NCBI GenBank assembly: GCA_964625885.1
Contig: CAZVBM010000016.1
Span: 1-15,726 of the forward strand
DNA: 15,726 nucleotides
Direction of reading: 5' to 3'
Source: CAZRIZ01 sp964625885
GTDB lineage: Bacteria > Patescibacteriota > Saccharimonadia > Saccharimonadales > Saccharimonadaceae
Shown in pieces: positions 11,370 to 15,726 of the stretch (its first letter is position 1; every line of letters starts with the position of its first letter). Under the pieces are notes generated by a model. The model saw only the letters and a program-made list of their open reading frames with translations. It searched no databases and had not been told where the DNA came from. The position numbers and the translations under genes were made by a program.

Positions 11370-13709
11370 TTACCAACGCTGATCTTTGATTTCCGGCAGA
11401 TCGTCGCCGTGGACTTTGATGTATTCGGTGTTAGCGACTAGTTTTTCTTGATATTTTTTAGTTAATTCGTCAGCGCGTTCGGCCTTGATTTTGCCGAACT
11501 TAACTAATTGTGCCAAGACATCAATCATCAAGTGATAGCGCGAAGTTTGGTTGCGTACCATCATATCAAACGGCGTCGTAGTTGAGCCTTTTTCAATAAA
11601 GGCATGTACCGATGCGCGATCGGTTTTGAGATAATTGAACAAAATCGCCTTGATAGTTTCTGGATAACCATGGAAGTTAAAGACAATCGGCTGGTCTTTG
11701 GTAAAGACTTGATCAAAGCTGGCCTGGCCGACTGGCTTTTTGCCTAAACCAAACGCCCCACTGGATAGCGCGCTAGCATAGACAAAGCGGAGCTTGGCTT
11801 CGGGCACATCTTTTTTGAGTAAACGAATCGCATAAAGCGTTTCTTTGGCCATGTAGTCGCCACAAGCCGCCAAAACTACATCTGGATTGTCGTCGCTAGC
11901 AAAATCCCACTGACAAACCCCAGCGCGCAAATCGGCCTGAGCTTCCTCTAAGGTCCGCCAACGCGGCTCTTCAGTTTTACCACTGGTGATAACATTGACA
12001 TGATTCATGCTCGTCACACAGTAGTCGAGCGCCACCATCATTGAGTTGTCGTCGGCTGGAAATAGCGCCTGCCCCACTTCACCTTGACGCAACAAGACGT
12101 CGTCAATAAAAGTTGGATTTTGGTGCGAAAAGCCGTTGTGGTCCTGGCGCCAACCAACTGACGTCAGCAAAAAAGTAGTAGCTGGCACTGGTGCGCGAAA
12201 CTTGACGTGTTTAGACTGCTCAATAAATTTAGCGTGCTGTTGCATCATACTAGTGGCAACTTCCATAAACGATTCGTAGCTCGTCATCATGCCGTAGCGA
12301 CCAGACAGCGTGTAGCCCTGATACATACCAAGTAAAACTTGCTCGCTCAAAAGTTCCATCGAGCGACCATCAGGACTTAAATGGTCATCCCAGTCACGAC
12401 GCACCATGTTCCAAGCGCGGTCGGTTTCATTGAAAATATCATGCAAGCGGTTGGAGGTCGTTTCGTCGGGTGAGAAAAAGCGGAAATTATCATGAGCCTG
12501 GTTTAGATTAAAAATCTGCTCCAAGTATTTACCAGTTGCGTGTAGCGGCAGAGAAATCTGCTCGCCGACCTTGGTCACTGGCTTGGCCTGCTCCATCAAA
12601 TCTGGCTTAATCAAAGTCGGTGTCGCACTGCCATCGGCTTTTTTGCCAAGGGCAATTTGACTATTACCAAAGCGTGCCTTAGGCTCTGGTAAAACTTGCT
12701 CGCGCCAAGCACCAAAGCGATTGTTGCTAAACAATTCGTTAAATTTATAACTCTTGAGCCAGCTTTCTAATTTGGCCAACTGGTATGAATCGGTCTTAGG
12801 GTGGTCAAGCACAACTTGATGTGAGAGATGATTGCCTTCAACTTTCTTGCCATTGAGAGTTTTGACACCAGTTAGCCCCTTGTCCGAGCGGAAAATCAGC
12901 ACCGGCAAACGATCATCAATCGCCGAGCCCTGCTTGAGCGCCTGGATCTTTTGGTAAATTTTATCGAGCATCTCAGCCATCGCCTCATCGTCGTCGTTTG
13001 AGCGATAATTCATAATATGTGGCTCATAGCGCAAGCCCTGGAAATAATCCACCAGCTCCTTGTCGCTCATGCGACCATAGACAGTTGGACCAGAAATTTT
13101 ATAGCCGTTAAGGTGTAAAATCGGCAGAACAATGCCATTTTTTGGTTGTGCTACTAATTTATTCAGTTGCCAAGAGCCAGCTAGCGTGGCAGTTTCAGCC
13201 TCGCCGTCGCCAATCAATACCGCAGCGATGAGATCAGAGTTATCGAGCACCGCACCGTAAGCGGTTGAGAGTGAATAACCAAGCTCACCACCCTCTAAAA
13301 TCACACCAGGTGATTCTGGACTAGCGTGCGACGGACAACCATAGGGCCAGCTAAAATGTTTGGCGATATAGCCAATACCATCGCTATCAAGCGTAGCTTT
13401 GTTGTCGACTTCACGTAGCGCCTCTTCTAGGAATAAATTGGCTTGCAGAGCCGGAAAAGCGTGGCCAGTGCCTAGCAAAAATATCATATTTGATATATCT
13501 TTTTGCTTAGCTAGCAACGATAAGTGGGCGTAAACAATATTTACACCTGGGCAAGAACCCCAGTGGCCAAGCAGACGTGGTTTGATATCAGCTGGAATCA
13601 GCGGTCGTTCTAATAAGAAATTATCTTGCAAAAATATCTGCGCTACTGACAAGTAGTTCGTCGCGCGGATGTATTGTTCTAAACTTTGTTTGGTCTCATC
13701 TTTAAGCAT
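11370..13709 (-). CDS. xfp: Phosphoketolase (xylulose-5-phosphate/fructose-6-phosphate)
   Basis: Thiamine-diphosphate enzyme that splits xylulose-5-P (and often fructose-6-P) with phosphate into acetyl phosphate plus glyceraldehyde-3-P (or erythrose-4-P); cytoplasmic. 779 aa, close to the usual 790-825. Seen: the phosphoketolase signature GHWGSCPG at 48-55, GELGYSLSTAYG at 141-152, the ThDP/Mg2+ motif GDGEAE at 167-172, LHLNGYKISG downstream, and in the second half SGRYGMMTSYESF and WRQDHNGFSHQNPTF. Start 13709 is chosen because TATAAT lies exactly 6 nt upstream, giving a leaderless message. The open frame extends 23 codons further, but those cover the promoter itself. Its product acetyl phosphate is used by AckA about 3 kb away. 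In bacteria lacking upper glycolysis this pair is a main ATP source; that role here is inference. Confidence 0.96.
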   Translation of the reverse strand: MLKDETKQSLEQYIRATNYLSVAQIFLQDNFLLERPLIPADIKPRLLGHWGSCPGVNIVYAHLSLLAKQKDISNMIFLLGTGHAFPALQANLFLEEALREVDNKATLDSDGIGYIAKHFSWPYGCPSHASPESPGVILEGGELGYSLSTAYGAVLDNSDLIAAVLIGDGEAETATLAGSWQLNKLVAQPKNGIVLPILHLNGYKISGPTVYGRMSDKELVDYFQGLRYEPHIMNYRSNDDDEAMAEMLDKIYQKIQALKQGSAIDDRLPVLIFRSDKGLTGVKTLNGKKVEGNHLSHQVVLDHPKTDSYQLAKLESWLKSYKFNELFSNNRFGAWREQVLPEPKARFGNSQIALGKKADGSATPTLIKPDLMEQAKPVTKVGEQISLPLHATGKYLEQIFNLNQAHDNFRFFSPDETTSNRLHDIFNETDRAWNMVRRDWDDHLSPDGRSMELLSEQVLLGMYQGYTLSGRYGMMTSYESFMEVATSMMQQHAKFIEQSKHVKFRAPVPATTFLLTSVGWRQDHNGFSHQNPTFIDDVLLRQGEVGQALFPADDNSMMVALDYCVTSMNHVNVITSGKTEEPRWRTLEEAQADLRAGVCQWDFASDDNPDVVLAACGDYMAKETLYAIRLLKKDVPEAKLRFVYASALSSGAFGLGKKPVGQASFDQVFTKDQPIVFNFHGYPETIKAILFNYLKTDRASVHAFIEKGSTTTPFDMMVRNQTSRYHLMIDVLAQLVKFGKIKAERADELTKKYQEKLVANTEYIKVHGDDLPEIKDQRW

Positions 13710-13715
13710 AGGCTT

Positions 13716-13721
13716 ATTATA
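13716..13721 (-). promoter_or_regulatory. Consensus -10 of the phosphoketolase gene, leaderless
   Basis: TATAAT on the minus strand, then 6 nt (AAGCCT), then ATG at 13709; no SD. The -35 at 17 nt, TTCTTT, is weak. Confidence 0.6.
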
Positions 13722-13769
13722 TATCATCAGTAACCGATAAAGAAGTTTGCAAGCAGCCTCACAAAGCCG

Positions 13770-13798
13770 TTGACACAAGAAAACAAAAATTATATCTT
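13770..13798 (+). promoter_or_regulatory. Promoter of the 142-aa protein gene
   Basis: TTGACA (13770-13775), 17-nt spacer, TATCTT (13793-13798). The predicted leader is about 17 nt and has no SD. Confidence 0.5.
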
Positions 13799-13821
13799 TT
13801 AATTACTTCCGTCGAGACGAT

Positions 13822-14250
13822 ATGTTTAAAGAAATTGATTGTCTAATACCAATTATTACACTACTGCATAGCTTTTCTGATAACCACGAAAAGCTGACTG
13901 ATCTTGATGCGCTATTTTTAAAAATGCTAGAAAACGATGTGCTTTGTAAATACAGCGACTTCTTCCTTTTGGGCGAAAAATTGAAAAAAATCATGAAAGA
14001 CCAAAAAGAGTCACTAAACATTCTATATTTAAACGGCCAAGCTTTGGGTTTGATAGATATGGACAACCAGCCAAAAATAGACAAAACGGAAACGAAATTG
14101 ATTGACGGGCTTTTTGAAACCATAGAAAAGATAAAATCAGACGCTGACAACAATAAGCTATTGCAACAGGCTGTTAATCAGACAATAGACGAGTTGTTAA
14201 ACAACAATGTCGACGATCCAAAGAAAAGCATCAAAAGATTATTAAGTTAA
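13822..14250 (+). CDS. Helical protein of unknown function
   Basis: 142 aa, AT-rich compared with its neighbours, no family recognised. It is predicted almost wholly alpha-helical, with a moderately hydrophobic N-terminal helix (CLIPIITLLHSF) too polar to be a convincing membrane anchor. Runs of Leu/Lys/Asp/Asn follow, such as LGEKLKKIMKDQKESLNIL and LLQQAVNQTIDELLNNN. No signal peptide and no motif. Start ATG 13822 is the only one: the frame is closed by TGA at 13771 with no other ATG between. No SD is visible. It is divergent from phosphoketolase and converges on grpE with only 16 bp between their ends, and no clear terminator was found there. Confidence 0.6.
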   Translation: MFKEIDCLIPIITLLHSFSDNHEKLTDLDALFLKMLENDVLCKYSDFFLLGEKLKKIMKDQKESLNILYLNGQALGLIDMDNQPKIDKTETKLIDGLFETIEKIKSDADNNKLLQQAVNQTIDELLNNNVDDPKKSIKRLLS

Positions 14251-14266
14251 AGCTCAAACAGAATTC

Positions 14267-14725
14267 TTATTTCTTTTCAACCTTCACCACAGCGTGGCGC
14301 AAGACTTGGCCATTGTAGTTGTAGCCCGGGCGCATGACTTCAGCGACAACTTCTTTGTCACCATCGCCATCCACCAACACCGCTTCGTGCACTTCTGGAT
14401 CAAACTCATCGCCGACCTTGACGGCGATTTTCTCAACGCCAATTTTAGCTAGTTCCTGAGCGAGCTTTTTATTTAAGCTCAACACACCTTTTACCCAAGC
14501 ATCATCGGCAATTTCTTTTGGCGCATAGTCGGTCGCACGGTCTAAATCGTCTAAAATCGGCAAAAGTTTGGCCACCATAGACTCTTCCGCTAGCTGCTTG
14601 ACTCGCACGCGGTCGGCTTCGACGTTTTTACGATAATTCTCAAAATCCGCCCTAGTGCGTTGTAAATCTAACAACAGCTCGCCATTTTGCTGTTCCAGTT
14701 CGGTCATTTTATTTTTCTTGCTCAT
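14267..14725 (-). CDS. grpE: GrpE, DnaK nucleotide-exchange factor
   Basis: GrpE dimerises and releases ADP from DnaK. 152 aa from ATG 14725, which follows AAGGAG (14732-14737) by 6 nt; the ATG at 14749 lacks an SD. Residues about 6-55 form the long dimer coiled coil (ELLLDLQRTRADFENYRK). Residues 57-90 are the helix-bundle part (LLPILDDLDRA), and the C-terminal beta wing has VGDEFDPEVHEAV and the family signature VMRPGYNYNGQVLRHAVVKV. The N-terminus is shorter than in E. coli (197 aa). The gene overlaps the upstream small membrane protein by 17 nt and its SD lies inside that gene, so translation is probably coupled. It is the last gene of the operon here: dnaK does not follow. Confidence 0.95.
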   Translation of the reverse strand: MSKKNKMTELEQQNGELLLDLQRTRADFENYRKNVEADRVRVKQLAEESMVAKLLPILDDLDRATDYAPKEIADDAWVKGVLSLNKKLAQELAKIGVEKIAVKVGDEFDPEVHEAVLVDGDGDKEVVAEVMRPGYNYNGQVLRHAVVKVEKK

Positions 14726-15008
14726 TTTCTTCTCCTTCTTCAAAAACATATTTAGTGCTTTCTTCTAAAACTTCACTCTCTTGAAAAGTCTTTTTAGCTT
14801 TGGGTTTAAGATATCTTAAAACAACAATCAAAATCACTACCGCAAGCAGTGCGCCAATCTGCACACCCGTCCAAATTGTTGTTTCACGCAAAGCTTCGTC
14901 GCTGTAAGGTATGCCAATTTTACTAGTGGCAAAGATAGCCAAACCGACAAAAAAAGCCGTGACGATCTTTAAAATCAGATTGAGTCGCTTAATTGACTTA
15001 AGCTTCAC
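14709..15008 (-). CDS. Small two-helix membrane protein between hrcA and grpE
   Basis: 99 aa, no family recognised. GTG 15008 follows AGGAG (15016-15020) by 7 nt, and its first 11 nt overlap the end of hrcA. Two membrane helices are seen, about 11-28 and 46-65, joined by a short polar loop (KIGIPYSDEALRETT). A basic patch KPKAKK and a strongly acidic C-terminal tail (EEGEENEQEK) follow. By the positive-inside rule both ends face the cytoplasm. Overlaps on both sides (11 nt with hrcA, 17 nt with grpE) place it firmly in the heat-shock operon. A role in membrane stress is possible, but nothing in the sequence shows it. Confidence 0.85.
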   Translation of the reverse strand: MKLKSIKRLNLILKIVTAFFVGLAIFATSKIGIPYSDEALRETTIWTGVQIGALLAVVILIVVLRYLKPKAKKTFQESEVLEESTKYVFEEGEENEQEK

Positions 15009-15723
15009 TCAAAATCTCCTGCAACATCAAACCAGTTTGCTCCACCAAGCGCATAACTTTGGCATAACTTTGCCGCGTCGGACCGATGACGCCGATGTAA
15101 CTATGCTCACTATACGGTGAACTAAAACGATTAACAATCAAAGTCGCGCCACTCGATTTACCAATCGGATTTTCCGAACCAATGAAGACATTAATCACTT
15201 CGTCGGGCTGAACCTCGTCAAGCCACGGTTCGAGGTTGTCAATCAGTCGCGATAAGGCCAAGACGTTATCGTGGTTGGCAAAGTCTGGTTGATTAAATAA
15301 ATTCGTAAAACCTGAAATGTAAATTTCTTCGCCAATTGTCGCAAAACCCAAGTTGTCGGTCATCTCCGCTAGACCACGCACCGCTCGGCGCACTAGTTTG
15401 CTTGGCACGCCACAGCTAGCTTGCAATTGTTTGGCAAAAGCCTGACGCGCTCGGTGATTGCTCAGCGCTGGGCGAGTTTCATTTTTTTGGTCTTCGATTA
15501 ATTGGTTAACATAAGTTCGGTAACCTTGATCGGTCGGAATTCGTCCGGCTGAAGTATGTGGCTGCTCAATCAAGCCCATATCTTCGAGCGCTGCCATATC
15601 GTTGCGGATTGTCGCGCTCGAGACGTCAAATAATTTCGCCAAGATCAAACTACCGACAGGCTCGGCCACTTCTGAATACTGCTCAACTATGGCTTGTAAA
15701 ATTAGTTTTTGACGTTCGGTCAT
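14998..15723 (-). CDS. hrcA: HrcA heat-shock repressor, short form
   Basis: HrcA represses class I chaperone genes by binding CIRCE operators. 241 aa from ATG 15723, only 3 bases from the window edge; MTERQKLILQAIVEQY is the usual HrcA N-terminus, so the gene is probably complete. Residues 1-70 form the winged helix: SSATIRNDMAALEDMGLI as recognition region, then HTSAGRIPTDQGYR. The C-terminus has the family ending YIGVIGPTRQSYAKVM. It is about 100 residues shorter than the typical 340; the loss lies in the middle (GAF-like and dimer-insert) region, which begins near residue 110. The promoter and any CIRCE element would be outside the window, and none was seen inside it. First gene of the hrcA - membrane protein - grpE operon. 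Confidence 0.95.
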   Translation of the reverse strand: MTERQKLILQAIVEQYSEVAEPVGSLILAKLFDVSSATIRNDMAALEDMGLIEQPHTSAGRIPTDQGYRTYVNQLIEDQKNETRPALSNHRARQAFAKQLQASCGVPSKLVRRAVRGLAEMTDNLGFATIGEEIYISGFTNLFNQPDFANHDNVLALSRLIDNLEPWLDEVQPDEVINVFIGSENPIGKSSGATLIVNRFSSPYSEHSYIGVIGPTRQSYAKVMRLVEQTGLMLQEILSEA

Positions 15724-15726
15724 TAT

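Noticed and set aside
13710..13778. 23-codon N-terminal extension of phosphoketolase
   Set aside because: It covers the phosphoketolase promoter, and the family normally starts close to the residue encoded at 13709.
1..15726. TGA recoded as glycine, as in some CPR lineages
   Set aside because: Conserved glycines are encoded by GGN, and TGA ends the HAD and CYTH genes at sensible lengths.

Overview
The window looks like a stretch of chromosome from a small-genome bacterium of the Candidate Phyla Radiation (Patescibacteria), most likely a Saccharibacteria (TM7) relative. The taxonomy is inference. It rests on phosphoketolase plus acetate kinase as the only recognisable central-carbon enzymes, a short HrcA, many small membrane-anchored proteins without assignable function, and a high share of genes with apparently leaderless transcripts. 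TGA acts as a normal stop (for example at the HAD and CYTH genes), so the code is standard table 11 and not the TGA=Gly code of Gracilibacteria/Absconditabacteria. No rRNA, tRNA, CRISPR array, insertion sequence or integrase was seen. No gap between genes exceeds about 140 bases.

Layout. Positions 1-1868 hold a Nudix hydrolase (cut by the left edge), a divergent small HAD-like phosphatase and a compact M16-type (inverzincin) metallopeptidase homologue. All three appear leaderless. Positions 1897-2801 are a self-contained unit with a strong promoter, a strong Shine-Dalgarno (SD), a coiled-coil/zinc-ribbon protein and a strong terminator. Positions 2817-6944 are rich in envelope proteins: a membrane-anchored arylsulfate sulfotransferase, a divergent membrane-anchored CYTH-domain protein, a membrane-anchored Cys-containing protein and a LamG-like protein. 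The sulfotransferase and CYTH genes share a promoter region containing a 10-bp-arm inverted repeat. Positions 6998-10716 carry acetate kinase, a divergent anchored protein of unknown function, and a fused TMD-NBD ABC exporter. Positions 10742-11355 form a two-gene cassette of very small proteins behind a perfect consensus promoter. Positions 11370-13709 encode phosphoketolase. Positions 13822-14250 encode an unknown helical protein. Positions 14267-15723 are an overlapping hrcA - small membrane protein - grpE operon running left from the right edge.

How the genes fit together. Phosphoketolase makes acetyl phosphate from xylulose-5-P or fructose-6-P, and acetate kinase turns it into acetate and ATP; this is the one clear pathway here. 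HrcA and GrpE are the heat-shock repressor and the DnaK nucleotide-exchange factor, but dnaK does not follow grpE.

Two kinds of expression signal coexist. Five genes have a -10 hexamer followed by exactly 6 nt and then ATG, with no SD, which predicts leaderless mRNAs. The others have AGGAG-type SDs, some with GTG or TTG starts. Starts were therefore moved inward from the longest open frame for the M16 peptidase, acetate kinase, ABC exporter, P-loop-like miniprotein, 103-aa protein, phosphoketolase and GrpE.
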